A DNA stretch of 35,707 bases from Chitinophaga pinensis (lineage in GTDB: Bacteria; Bacteroidota; Bacteroidia; UKL13-3): assembly GCA_945873755.1 (NCBI GenBank), contig CAMCEM010000012.1, forward strand, positions 1 to 35,707, read 5' to 3'. Positions within the stretch are counted from its first letter, which is position 1. Every line of letters starts with the position of its first letter. The notes beneath the pieces were generated by a model, which was not told the origin of the DNA, did no database searches, and saw nothing but the letters and a program-made list of their open reading frames with translations. Below, piece by piece: positions 25,223-34,121 of this stretch. The position numbers and the translations under genes are program-made.

Positions 25223-26908
25223 ATGAAAAAAATATTACTTACTCTATTTTTAACTATTACCTGTTTTTACATTATTAATGCACAAGAAAATGTCGATAAT
25301 AAAGACAAAGGCGAATTTTCAGGTAATTTTCAAAACACCAATCAGTTTTATGTAAACGATGCTAAAATTGGAACAAACACAACACAATATAAACGTGAAC
25401 TTTCGAGTGCTGATGCTTGGTTGTTTTTAAGTTATAAATTAAAAGGGTTTAAGTTTAATTTGCGTTACGATGTGTTTAACAATACGCCCTTATTTAATCC
25501 AAGTGAAGCATATACAAAAAGTGGAATAGGAATTTGGAGTGTAAGTAAAGACATTGATAACTTTAATATTACTGTTGGTTATTTTTACGATCAATTTGGA
25601 ACAGGAATGGTGTTTAGGGCTTTTGAAGATAGAAACTTAGGGTTGGACTTTGCCATAAACGGTGTAAGGTTAATTTACTCTCCAAGCGAAAACACACAAA
25701 TAAAAGCATTTACTGGCTTACAAAAATTTAGGTTTGATGTGCGCCCTGAAGTTATTAAAGGATTGAATATTGAACATAGAATTGAATTAAATGAAGACTT
25801 AAATTTACAATTAGGAGCAAGTGCCGTTAACAGAACTATAGATCAAAACACCATGAACACTGTAGTGGGAGCAATAAATAACTATGAACTAAAAAATCGT
25901 TTTATACCAACCTATAATGTGTATTTAGGAAATATTTATAATACCTTAAGTTACAAAAAATTTAGTTTATACACCGAATATTGTCAAAAAAGTAAAGAAG
26001 CTATTTTTAATCCTGTTTTAGACAGAATGGAGTTGAAAGATGGGCGAGTGTATTATACTAGTTTATCTTATTCAACCAAAGGTTTGGGAATAAATGCGCA
26101 ATACAAAAAAATTGAAAGTTTTTCGTTACGCACCTCACCGCTCGAAAATTTAAACTTAGGAATGATTGCTTATTTGCCCAGCTTAACACGTCAAAATACA
26201 TATAGATTACTTGCCCGCTATAATGCAGTAGTTCAAGAATTAGGCGAAAATGCGCTAGGCATGGAATTTACTATTAAACCACAAGCAAAATACTTTAAAA
26301 AACACCAAACTACTATAAATATTAATACAAGTGTTGTTACTTCATCTGACAATTTTGATGGTAAAAGAATCAATCCATTTAGTTTTGAACAAGATACGGC
26401 TAGGTATTTTAGAGAACATTATATTGATGTATCGCATAAGTTCAATAAAAAATTTAAAGCCATGTTGGGTTTTCAATACATTAACTATAACCAACAATTA
26501 TTTGAACAAAAAACCAAAGAATACGAGTATGTAACTGCAAAAACATATTTTGGTGAAATTACTTATAAGCTTACCCCTACTCGTTCGTTAAGAGTAGAAG
26601 CACAGTATTTAGAAACAAAACAAGATTTGGGAAGTTTTATAAATGGAACAGTTGAATTGAATATTGCCCCTCACTATTCATTTAGCGTGGGCGATATGGT
26701 AAATGTAGATAGAGTAGTGAGAAATACACAAGCAAGTAGTTCGGATTTGGTTCATTATTGGAATGTATTTGGAAGCTATACTTACAAAACTACTCGAATG
26801 ACCGCTGGGTTTATTAAACAAGTAGAAGGAGTAAATTGTACTGGAGGTGTTTGCCGAGTAGAGCCAGCATTTAGTGGAGTTAGAGTTACATTACAAACCA
26901 ATTTTTAA
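25223..26908 (+). CDS. DUF6029-like outer-membrane beta-barrel protein
   Basis: A 561-residue outer-membrane protein. Signal peptide (MKKILLTLFLTITCFYIINAQ), a short linker, then long runs of alternating strands with tyrosine/phenylalanine at strand ends (for example WLFLSYKLKGFKFNLRYDVF, FNITVGYFYDQFGTGMVF, and the ending FSGVRVTLQTNF). The pattern and the aromatic C-terminus match the DUF6029 barrels found in Bacteroidota. The open frame extends to 25163, but the Met at 25223 gives a clean signal peptide. It starts an operon: 11 bases to the Omp28 lipoprotein, which abuts the DUF1684 gene. The 239-base gap before it holds no gene. ATAAATTGCG at about 25208 resembles the metK -7 region. Confidence 0.8.
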   Translation: MKKILLTLFLTITCFYIINAQENVDNKDKGEFSGNFQNTNQFYVNDAKIGTNTTQYKRELSSADAWLFLSYKLKGFKFNLRYDVFNNTPLFNPSEAYTKSGIGIWSVSKDIDNFNITVGYFYDQFGTGMVFRAFEDRNLGLDFAINGVRLIYSPSENTQIKAFTGLQKFRFDVRPEVIKGLNIEHRIELNEDLNLQLGASAVNRTIDQNTMNTVVGAINNYELKNRFIPTYNVYLGNIYNTLSYKKFSLYTEYCQKSKEAIFNPVLDRMELKDGRVYYTSLSYSTKGLGINAQYKKIESFSLRTSPLENLNLGMIAYLPSLTRQNTYRLLARYNAVVQELGENALGMEFTIKPQAKYFKKHQTTININTSVVTSSDNFDGKRINPFSFEQDTARYFREHYIDVSHKFNKKFKAMLGFQYINYNQQLFEQKTKEYEYVTAKTYFGEITYKLTPTRSLRVEAQYLETKQDLGSFINGTVELNIAPHYSFSVGDMVNVDRVVRNTQASSSDLVHYWNVFGSYTYKTTRMTAGFIKQVEGVNCTGGVCRVEPAFSGVRVTLQTNF

Positions 26909-26919
26909 GAAATTAATTT

Positions 26920-27831
26920 ATGAAAAAGATAATTTTATTATTTACAATAAGCCTTTTCATTTTCACATCGTGCGAAGAAGAAGTTCCACCGGGATTAAAC
27001 TTAACTCCTGAAAGAAGTGTTTTTGATACAACTTATATTACAAACACTATTCCGGTTGCACAAACAACCAATGTGTTAATTGAGGATTTTACTGGGGTAA
27101 AATGTCCTAATTGCCCGAGGGCGCAAACCGTTGCAAAAAATTTGATGATTGCAAATCCAAATAGAGTTTATGTAATGGCTATTCATCCTGGTAAAGGTTT
27201 ATTGTCAACTTTAACAAGTCCGTTTAAAACTCCTGGCGATGACCATGATAGTAAATATGATTTTAGAACAGCAGAAGGTGCTGATTTATTAACTTTATTA
27301 GGCGGAACAAGTCAATTACCTATTGGCTCAATAAACAGAGCTATTTTTAGTGGAGAAACCAGTATTTTAATAAACGATCCAAAATGGACTAGTAAAACAA
27401 ACGAAAAATTAATTTCAAGTTCAATTGTTAATATTGATACTTTTAGTAACAAAGGTGTTTATTTTGCAGATGCTAATAAAATTAGGGTAAATGTTAAAAT
27501 AACTTATACAACTAATGCAACAGATTCTCAATTTGTAAGTATAGCTATAATTGAAGATAAGTTAATAGATTATCAAGAAAGTGGTTCGGTGGTTTTAGAT
27601 AATTATGAACATAACCATGTATTTAGAAAAATGATTACACCCACTACAGGTTCGCAATTAAAGGCAACTATTGTAGCAGGACGAGTTTTTGAAACCACTT
27701 ATGAATATGAGTTAACTCCAACTGAAACTTGGAATAAGAAAAATTTAAAGGTTGTGGTTTTTGTGCATAATGGAACGAATGGTGCAAACAAATTTGTAGT
27801 TCAACAGGTTAAAGAGTATGAAATTCATTAA
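26920..27831 (+). CDS. Omp28-family lipoprotein with a thioredoxin-like CxxC
   Basis: A 303-residue lipoprotein (lipid-bearing Cys at 18 in FTSCEEE) of the Omp28 family. The N-terminal half is thioredoxin-like, opening VLIEDFTGVKCPNCPRAQTV with a CPNC motif near residues 64-67. A beta domain follows. Omp28-type proteins are surface or periplasmic and sometimes act as adhesins; a redox role is possible because both cysteines are present. It has no type IX sorting domain at its end. It lies between the DUF6029 barrel (11-base gap) and the DUF1684 lipoprotein, whose ATG follows its stop codon at once. Confidence 0.88.
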   Translation: MKKIILLFTISLFIFTSCEEEVPPGLNLTPERSVFDTTYITNTIPVAQTTNVLIEDFTGVKCPNCPRAQTVAKNLMIANPNRVYVMAIHPGKGLLSTLTSPFKTPGDDHDSKYDFRTAEGADLLTLLGGTSQLPIGSINRAIFSGETSILINDPKWTSKTNEKLISSSIVNIDTFSNKGVYFADANKIRVNVKITYTTNATDSQFVSIAIIEDKLIDYQESGSVVLDNYEHNHVFRKMITPTTGSQLKATIVAGRVFETTYEYELTPTETWNKKNLKVVVFVHNGTNGANKFVVQQVKEYEIH

Positions 27832-28425
27832 ATGAAATTTATAAATAAAATACTTGCTGGTTCAATTCTTTTTTTAATTGCATGCAATGGCATTGACCAA
27901 GCCTATTTAGACTCTATACTTTCACACAGGAACAGTACAAACCATACTTTTTTTAATCCACAAACTACTCCTTTTGATACCATAAAATTAAAGTCTTTTA
28001 CAGGTTTAAAATATTTTGAAGTTAATGCCAATTATAAGGTAACAGCTACTTTAACCAAATATGCAGCTATGCCAGATTTTAATTTACCACATTCGCATAA
28101 TGCTACAAAACCTTATAAACAGTATGGTAAAATAACTTTTAATTTAAATGGAAATAGTTATGAGTTAACAGTTTTAGAAGCGGTAGTAAAAAAAGAAGAA
28201 TATAAAAATTACCTACTAATATGTTTTACCGATTTAACAACTGGAGTCGAGACTTACGCGGGTGGAAGATATTTAGATATTGAAATTCCAAAAACCAATT
28301 TAGTTGACATTGATTTTAACTTAGCATACCACCCTTATTGTTTGTATAATAGCAATTACACTTGCCCAATTCCTCCAAAAGAAAACAAATTGAATTGTAG
28401 GATAGAAGCTGGAGAGAAATTGTGA
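27832..28425 (+). CDS. DUF1684 lipoprotein
   Basis: A 197-residue lipoprotein (lipid-bearing Cys at 18, LFLIACNG). The DUF1684 signature is plain: YGKITFNLNGNSYELTV, LICFTDLTTGVETYAGGRYLD and the closing FNLAYHPYCLYN ... CPIPPKENKLNCRIEAGEK. Function is unknown. Its ATG follows the Omp28 stop directly, so the two are translationally coupled. Its stop codon is the first part of a 14-bp tandem repeat. Confidence 0.92.
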   Translation: MKFINKILAGSILFLIACNGIDQAYLDSILSHRNSTNHTFFNPQTTPFDTIKLKSFTGLKYFEVNANYKVTATLTKYAAMPDFNLPHSHNATKPYKQYGKITFNLNGNSYELTVLEAVVKKEEYKNYLLICFTDLTTGVETYAGGRYLDIEIPKTNLVDIDFNLAYHPYCLYNSNYTCPIPPKENKLNCRIEAGEKL

Positions 28426-28515
28426 AAGTATGAAGTAGAAAGTATGAAGTAGAAAGTATGAAGTATGAAAAAACACTTAAACACTTAAACACTTAACACT
28501 TTAAAATTAAACACT
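28424..28515. repeat. Two tandem repeats between convergent genes
   Basis: GAAAGTATGAAGTA is present three times in tandem (28424-28437, 28438-28451, 28452-28465), beginning within the DUF1684 stop codon. Then the 8-bp unit AACACTTA runs from 28472 to about 28495 with a decayed copy after it (ACACTTTA). AACACTTA on the plus strand reads as TAAGTGTT on the minus strand, the same core as the 20501 repeat (GTGTTTAAG), in opposite orientation. Confidence 0.85.
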
Positions 28516-28530
28516 TAGAACTTAAAAACT

Positions 28531-30126
28531 TTATACCTCCAAAACAATCAAATCATTGATGAAAGCATTCGCATTTTGAAGCACTTTTTCAATTAAATCT
28601 TCAAAAAGATTGATATCGTGCATCATTACATTTTCTATGCGTTCTTGAAATGTTCCATTTGGGAAAATGCGTTCTTTTAGCTTTAACATTTTTACAATAT
28701 TGTCTTCTTGTTTTTGCTCACGCACTTTTTTATATGTTTTAAAATTAGCCATCAAAACTTTCTTTGATTCTAGTTTAAATTGTAACAATTCTTTTCCTGA
28801 TTGTGCATCAATATTTTTCACTTCGTCAAATATTTGTTGTAATAAAACATCTATTTGATTGGCATTATCCATAAAGTTTGTTGCAGAATGTATTTGTAAA
28901 TATTTATCTGTTAAATCAGCATCATTTAAAAACATATTGCCAATGGTTAACCCCATTTTTTCTATTTTATCTTTGGTTGATTTACCTAATAATAAATAGG
29001 AATTGCGCTGCATTACAACCGGGAACGGAACTTGATGTGCTTCAAAAACTTTTTGTAATTGCAACCAATAAGCCACTTCGGCTGGTCCACCAATATAAGC
29101 CAAGTTAGGCAAAATCAATTCTTGGTAAACTGGGCGCAAAACTACATTTGGACTAAAACGTTCCGGATAATTTTCTAATTCAGTTTTTAACTCTTCAGCA
29201 GTAAAAACTACTTCAGTATCATTTAATTTATAGTAATTTCCTTCAGGTTTAATTAACCTACGACCGAATTCAGGATGCAAGTAAAAAAAATTCACTTCCC
29301 TCCCATTTATTTGTAATTTATAGTTTTGATTTAAGGCTTTATTGGTTTCTTGAATGGCCTCAAAACTTTTTTGCTCAAAAATATCATTGAACATTATTGG
29401 TTTCAAAAGTGCTTTCAAAGCTTTGTTATCGGCATCAATTATTACCAAACCTTGATTTTTGAATAATTGATGAACTAATTTTTGTGTTCCAATGCTAAAA
29501 TTATTGTTCGATAAAAAACTTTCTTGTAATAATTTAATCCATTTTTGGGCTTTATCTCTTTCGCCTAAAATTGGAATCAATTGTTCAATTAAAGCTTCAA
29601 TTCCATCATTGTCAATATGTCCAACAGGTTTTGAATTGGTTTCTTTTTGCCATTTTATTTCTTTTCCAAATAAATAAATGCTGCTTATTTCTTCAAAATC
29701 GTGGTCTTCACTCGCCATCCAAAATACAGGTACAAAATTTTGTTGCTCGTATTTTTCTTTTAGTTGTTTTGCTAAATTAATAACCGTAGCAATTTTATAA
29801 ATGAAATACAAAGGCCCTGTAAACAATGCCAATTGATGGCCAGTTGTTACTGTAAAAGTATTTGTATTTTTAAGTGATAAAGTGTTTAAATAAGTTGCAT
29901 CATTATCTCTTAAATCAATTCCAGCATTTTTATATTGATCCAATAAAGCATCAACTAAAATATTTCTGTTTTCAATGCTAAAATGTTTGTGTTTAATGGC
30001 TTCGCTGAAAGAATCAATGTTTGGCGCATATTTATAAAAAGGCTTTAAAACATCCTTTTGTTCTAAATAATCTTTGGTAATGGCAGGTATAAGTCCTGTG
30101 CTTGTTATTGGAATATTTGTTAACAT
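28531..30126 (-). CDS. bshC: Bacillithiol synthase, cysteine-adding enzyme BshC
   Basis: BshC joins cysteine to glucosaminyl malate to make the low-molecular-weight thiol bacillithiol. The 531-residue protein matches the family along its length: VTTGHQLALFTGPLYFIYKIATVI near 105-130, PVFWMASEDHDFEE near 150, IGGPAEVAYWLQLQKVFEA near 360, and a C-terminal helical coiled coil. This shows that the organism probably uses bacillithiol. bshA and bshB are not in the window. It has no clear promoter; upstream lies the nested repeat 30144-30334. Confidence 0.95.
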   Translation of the reverse strand: MLTNIPITSTGLIPAITKDYLEQKDVLKPFYKYAPNIDSFSEAIKHKHFSIENRNILVDALLDQYKNAGIDLRDNDATYLNTLSLKNTNTFTVTTGHQLALFTGPLYFIYKIATVINLAKQLKEKYEQQNFVPVFWMASEDHDFEEISSIYLFGKEIKWQKETNSKPVGHIDNDGIEALIEQLIPILGERDKAQKWIKLLQESFLSNNNFSIGTQKLVHQLFKNQGLVIIDADNKALKALLKPIMFNDIFEQKSFEAIQETNKALNQNYKLQINGREVNFFYLHPEFGRRLIKPEGNYYKLNDTEVVFTAEELKTELENYPERFSPNVVLRPVYQELILPNLAYIGGPAEVAYWLQLQKVFEAHQVPFPVVMQRNSYLLLGKSTKDKIEKMGLTIGNMFLNDADLTDKYLQIHSATNFMDNANQIDVLLQQIFDEVKNIDAQSGKELLQFKLESKKVLMANFKTYKKVREQKQEDNIVKMLKLKERIFPNGTFQERIENVMMHDINLFEDLIEKVLQNANAFINDLIVLEV

Positions 30127-30143
30127 TGATGTTTTTTGTTATT

Positions 30144-30334
30144 CGTCATTTCGAGTACCGATAGCTATTGGTACGAAGCAATCTATTTTTTAAAATCTAT
30201 AATTATAAAAGTAAAAACATAAAGTCAGTTCAAGCGTAGTCGAGAACCAATTAAAAATGTCTCGACTTCGCTCGACATGACTTCCTAGTCTAACTTTAGA
30301 TTGCTTCTCACGCATTGGCGTGATCACAATGACG
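30144..30334. repeat. Nested inverted repeats between bshC and rimO
   Basis: Outer arms: CGTCATT (30144-30150) with AATGACG (30328-30334), and GAAGCAATCT (30175-30184) with AGATTGCTTC (30298-30307), a perfect 10-bp match. Inner arms: GTCAGTTCAAGCGTAGTCGA (from 30224) with the reverse of GTCTCGACTTCGCTCGACAT (from 30259), imperfect. Small hairpins at the ends: GTACC/GGTAC around an ATAGCTAT palindrome (30155-30174), and TCACGC-ATTG-GCGTGA (30308-30323). No gene is visible between 30127 and 30342. Confidence 0.8.
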
Positions 30335-30342
30335 ATGAAAAA

Positions 30343-31653
30343 CTAAACTATTTTACCGTATAAGTCAAAATCTTCAGCACTTTCAATTTGCACATTGGCA
30401 AAATCGCCAATTTTTGCGTAATATTTTTTAGCATCCACCAACACTTCATTATCTACCTCAGGACTATCAAATTCAGTACGACCCACCCACATGCCATTCT
30501 CTTTTCTATCAAAAAGCACTTTATACGTATTGCCAATTTTTTGTTGATTAATTTTAGCCGAAATACCTTGTTGAATTTCCATTACAATGGCAGCACGTTC
30601 TTCTTTCACTTCTTGAGGTACATCGTCCACCATAGTTCCGGCATGTGTTCCATCTTCGTGGCTATAAGTAAAAATTCCTAATCTATCAAATTGATTATGT
30701 TCTACAAACTTACATAAATCTTTAAAATCTTGTTCTGTTTCTCCCGGATGGCCTGCAATTAAAGTGGTTCTAATTGCAATTCCAGGAACTTTATCTCTTA
30801 TGGAATCTACTACTTCCTGTGTGCGTTTGGTGGTAATTCCTCTGCGCATAATTTTCAGCATGTTATCGCTGGTATGTTGTAAAGGAATGTCAATATATTT
30901 ACAAATATTGCTACGTTCGGCCATTACATCTAATGCATCCATTGGAAACTGACTTGGATAAGCATAATGTAAACGCAACCATTCTAATCCTTCTACATCC
31001 GAAATTCTGCGCATTAATTCAGCCAGTTTTCTGTCGCCATAAATGTCTAAACCATAATAAGTGCTGTCTTGCGCAATCATCAAAATTTCTTTGGTGCCAT
31101 TTTTAACCAAACTTTTCACTTCCGTTTCTAATTGCTCAAAAGTTTTAGAAACATGTTTGCCTCTCATAATTGGAATGGCACAAAACGAACAAGGTCTATC
31201 GCAACCTTCCGAAATTTTTAAATAAGCATAATGACTTGGAGTAGTTAACAAACGTTCGCCAATTAATTCGTGTTTGTAATCTGCACCTAAAGTTTTAAGT
31301 AATTGTGGTAAATGTAATGTGCCAAAATACTCATCTACATCGGTAATTTCTTTTTCTAAATCGGGTTTATAACGCTGACTTAAACAACCAGTCACATATA
31401 ATTTATCAATTTGTCCGGCTTGTTTTGCTTCAGCATAACGCAAAATAGTATCAATACTTTCTTGCTTGGCATTATCAATAAATCCGCATGTATTGATCAC
31501 AATTATGTTCGCATCATCCTTTGCCGACTCATGCGTAACATTCATGTCATTGGCCTTTAACTGGCTATATAACACTTCGCTGTCCACAATATTTTTGCTA
31601 CAACCAAGTGTAATGATGTTTATTTTATCTTGTTTTTTGTTTTTTGTTTTCAT
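30343..31653 (-). CDS. rimO: Ribosomal protein S12 methylthiotransferase RimO
   Basis: Adds a methylthio group to an aspartate of ribosomal protein S12, the protein counterpart of MiaB. UPF0004 cysteines at 18 (TLGCSKNIVDSE), 56 (INTCGF) and 90 (VTGCLSQRY); radical-SAM C151-x3-C155-x2-C158 (EGCDRPCSFC); C-terminal TRAM domain. The GCSKN and EGCDRPCSFCAIP forms separate it from MiaB. 436 residues is normal. It lies 49 bases after the FAD reductase gene and ends the rpmB-ftsY run. Confidence 0.97.
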   Translation of the reverse strand: MKTKNKKQDKINIITLGCSKNIVDSEVLYSQLKANDMNVTHESAKDDANIIVINTCGFIDNAKQESIDTILRYAEAKQAGQIDKLYVTGCLSQRYKPDLEKEITDVDEYFGTLHLPQLLKTLGADYKHELIGERLLTTPSHYAYLKISEGCDRPCSFCAIPIMRGKHVSKTFEQLETEVKSLVKNGTKEILMIAQDSTYYGLDIYGDRKLAELMRRISDVEGLEWLRLHYAYPSQFPMDALDVMAERSNICKYIDIPLQHTSDNMLKIMRRGITTKRTQEVVDSIRDKVPGIAIRTTLIAGHPGETEQDFKDLCKFVEHNQFDRLGIFTYSHEDGTHAGTMVDDVPQEVKEERAAIVMEIQQGISAKINQQKIGNTYKVLFDRKENGMWVGRTEFDSPEVDNEVLVDAKKYYAKIGDFANVQIESAEDFDLYGKIV

Positions 31654-31665
31654 GTTTTAATTGGC

Positions 31666-31690
31666 CTTTTTTACCACAGATTCACAGATT
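31666..31690. repeat. CACAGATT direct repeat
   Basis: Two copies of CACAGATT in the phrase ACCACAGATTCACAGATTTT sit in the 49-base gap between the reductase and rimO. Similar CACAGATT words are common in the intergenic DNA of Bacteroidota (general knowledge). No function assigned. Confidence 0.45.
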
Positions 31691-31702
31691 TTATGGTTTA
31701 TT

Positions 31703-32854
31703 TTAATAAAACATTTTAGGTATTTGCTTTTTTATAAAAGGAATATTTGCAAATTTAATAAATAAATTAACTAGCCATTCTCTTCCACCTAATATTTGTT
31801 GTAACCAATAATGTTCTTTAAAAGTTTTCCATACTTTATTGTAAACTATTTCATCGTATTGTTTTAAAAAATTATCAGAAAAATTATTTTCATTAAAGCA
31901 TTTAATAGCTATTTCCGCAGCCATTTTTCCACTTTGCATTGCGCGTTCAATTCCTTCACCAGTAAATGGATCAATTAGTGAAGCTGCATCGCCACATAAC
32001 ATAAAATTATTACCCGAAATTTTTCGTTTTTTTGAACCAAGTGGTAAGCCAAATCCCCTTATTTCTCCATTAAAATCAGCATTTTCAAATCTTTCTTTTA
32101 CACCTGGTGAACTAGATATTATTTGATAAAAACTTTTTTTTAGATCAATATTTTGAGCTGAAATAGTTTCACTTAACATTCCAAATCCTACATTTGCCTC
32201 AGTAGCCGAAAGTGGAAATATCCAAAAATAACCTGGTAGAAAATTTTTAACAAAATATACTTCTAATTTACTCGAATCTAATTCTTTAATATTTTTTATA
32301 TATTGACTTACAGCACCTGAATGGTGTTTTCTATCTATTTTATTATTAGTTAATTTTCGGTTAATGATAGAATTTGCACCATCACAACCTATAACAAGTT
32401 TTGAATAAATAGTTTCTCCAACTGAAGTTGTAAGTTTTATTCCATTATGAATGTAATCAACATTTTTAACAGATACATTTTGCCTTACAGTTAATAATGG
32501 ATTTTTACATGCTTTTTCAAATAACCAATTATCTAAATCAATTCGTTTAATACAATAACCTATTTTACTGAACGATACATCGATATTATCATTTTTGGGG
32601 CTGTAAAGTCTTGCTTTGTTTATGTAAGTTTTGGGCTCTAGTATGTTTAATTCTTTTGCAAAGTCAGGATTAATTTCATTTAAAACTTTTTTAACAACCC
32701 AACTTACCGAATCACCACAAGCTTTATCTCTGGGAAAAATTGCTTTTTCGAGCATTAAAACTTTTAAACCAGTGTCTTTAAGAGCTAAAGCAGTAGTACA
32801 ACCGGCAGGCCCTGCTCCAACAATTACAATGTCGTAAGTTTCATTTGGGAGCAT
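31703..32854 (-). CDS. FAD-dependent oxidoreductase, geranylgeranyl reductase family
   Basis: A 383-residue flavoprotein. N-terminal FAD-binding GAGPAG (12-17 in DIVIVGAGPAGCTT), glutamate at the end of the second strand (MLEKA), a DKACGDSVSW motif, and the second FAD contact GDAASLIDPFTGEGIERAMQSG near residues 285-306. Its family saturates or hydroxylates prenyl chains, or oxidises other lipids. The substrate is not evident. Its place between ftsY (10 bases) and rimO (49 bases) suggests operon membership but gives no specific hint of function. Confidence 0.86.
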   Translation of the reverse strand: MLPNETYDIVIVGAGPAGCTTALALKDTGLKVLMLEKAIFPRDKACGDSVSWVVKKVLNEINPDFAKELNILEPKTYINKARLYSPKNDNIDVSFSKIGYCIKRIDLDNWLFEKACKNPLLTVRQNVSVKNVDYIHNGIKLTTSVGETIYSKLVIGCDGANSIINRKLTNNKIDRKHHSGAVSQYIKNIKELDSSKLEVYFVKNFLPGYFWIFPLSATEANVGFGMLSETISAQNIDLKKSFYQIISSSPGVKERFENADFNGEIRGFGLPLGSKKRKISGNNFMLCGDAASLIDPFTGEGIERAMQSGKMAAEIAIKCFNENNFSDNFLKQYDEIVYNKVWKTFKEHYWLQQILGGREWLVNLFIKFANIPFIKKQIPKMFY

Positions 32855-32864
32855 ATTTTAAGTA

Positions 32865-33815
32865 TTATTTAAAAATAGAATCTACGAACTCTTTTTTATT
32901 AAATACTTGCAAATCGTCAATTCCTTCACCAACACCTATATATTTTACTGGTATTTTAAATTGATCTGCAATGCCAATTACTACTCCTCCTTTTGCTGTT
33001 CCATCTAACTTAGTTAATGCCAATGCATTTACTTCGGTAGCGGCAGTAAACTGTTTGGCTTGTTCAAAAGCATTTTGACCGGTGCTTGCATCTAAAACCA
33101 ATAATATTTCATGCGGTGTTCCTTCTTGAACTTTTCCCATAACCCGTTTAATCTTCGAAAGTTCGTCCATTAAACCAATTTTGTTGTGAAGCCTTCCAGC
33201 CGTGTCTATAATACAAACATCAGCATTGTTATCTTTAGCATATTTTACTGCATCAAAGGCAACAGAAGCAGGATCGGTATTCATTCCATGACTTACCACA
33301 TGCACATCATTCCTGCTTCCCCAAATTTTTAACTGCTCTACTGCAGCAGCTCTAAAAGTATCGCCAGCGCCTAAAACAACAACTTTTCCTGCTTTTTTAA
33401 ATTGATTTGCTAATTTACCAATAGTAGTAGTTTTACCAACTCCATTAACACCAACTACCATTATTACATATGGTTTTTGGCCAGGTAAATTTTCAAAACT
33501 GCTTAAATTTTCATTTTTATTTTCATCTAACAATAATCCTATCTCTTCTTTTAATAAAGTATTTAGTTCGTTGGTATTAATGTATTTATCAGTTGTAACA
33601 CGTTTTTGCAATCTTTCAATTATTTTTAAAGTAGTATTTATTCCTACATCAGAAGTAACTAAAATTTCTTCGAGGAGATCAAGAAACTCATCATCTACTG
33701 TTGATTTACCAGCAACAGCTTTGCTAATTTTTTCAAATAAACTTGTTTTGGTTTTTTCTAAACCACTGTCAAGTTTTTCTTTTTTTTCTTTATTAAAAAA
33801 ATTGAAAATTCCCAT
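32865..33815 (-). CDS. ftsY: Signal recognition particle receptor FtsY
   Basis: The SRP receptor GTPase that brings ribosome-SRP complexes to the inner membrane. Four-helix N domain (about 10-100), then the G domain: GVNGVGKTT (122-130), DTFRAAAVEQL (from 152), DTAGR (204-208) and TKLDGTAKGG (268-277). Length of 316 is normal for a form with no long acidic leader. The ATG at 33815 gives the typical MGIFNFFNKEKKEK. It follows the ribosomal-protein group after a terminator. Confidence 0.98.
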   Translation of the reverse strand: MGIFNFFNKEKKEKLDSGLEKTKTSLFEKISKAVAGKSTVDDEFLDLLEEILVTSDVGINTTLKIIERLQKRVTTDKYINTNELNTLLKEEIGLLLDENKNENLSSFENLPGQKPYVIMVVGVNGVGKTTTIGKLANQFKKAGKVVVLGAGDTFRAAAVEQLKIWGSRNDVHVVSHGMNTDPASVAFDAVKYAKDNNADVCIIDTAGRLHNKIGLMDELSKIKRVMGKVQEGTPHEILLVLDASTGQNAFEQAKQFTAATEVNALALTKLDGTAKGGVVIGIADQFKIPVKYIGVGEGIDDLQVFNKKEFVDSIFK

Positions 33816-33883
33816 TATAATTTATTGCTGAGGTAACTTAAAATAATTAATTGAATAGATAAAATTTGATATTTTTAAAACAC

Positions 33884-33915
33884 AAAAAGCATTCTGAATA
33901 AATCAGAATGCTTTT
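33884..33915 (-). terminator. Terminator between DUF4295 and ftsY
   Basis: A perfect 13-bp stem, AAAAGCATTCTGA (33885-33897) with TCAGAATGCTTTT (33903-33915), ATAAA loop. On the minus strand it is followed by TTTTGTGTTTT. ftsY must be reached by read-through or its own promoter, which I could not identify. Confidence 0.85.
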
Positions 33916-33938
33916 AGTAATATTAATTAAAAATGTAA

Positions 33939-34091
33939 TTATGCTTTATTGAAAGCAGCTTTAACATTTTCGTTTGGTATAATTTCAGTTTTGAAAGAGT
34001 AAGCCCCTTTTTTATTTTTAACAGCACGGTAAATTTTTGCATAATCTTTACCTGTTCCTGTTTTTAACGTTGCAACTACTTTTTTTGCCAT
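33939..34091 (-). CDS. DUF4295 small protein
   Basis: A 50-residue basic protein: ATG at 34091, MAKKVVATLKTGTGKDYAKI at the start and NENVKAAFNKA at the end. It is the DUF4295 protein that follows rpmG in nearly all Bacteroidota; its place suggests a ribosome-linked role, which is not proven. It lies 30 bases after rpmG. It was found by reading the minus strand between the terminator and rpmG. Confidence 0.93.
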   Translation of the reverse strand: MAKKVVATLKTGTGKDYAKIYRAVKNKKGAYSFKTEIIPNENVKAAFNKA

Positions 34092-34121
34092 TTGTTATAT
34101 TCCTTTATATTTTGAGGTTAA

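Noticed and set aside
26920..28425. Type IX secretion cargo among the lipoproteins
   Set aside because: No C-terminal sorting domain is present; both have lipoprotein signal peptides.
28424..28515. CRISPR array
   Set aside because: Short contiguous tandem units, no spacers.
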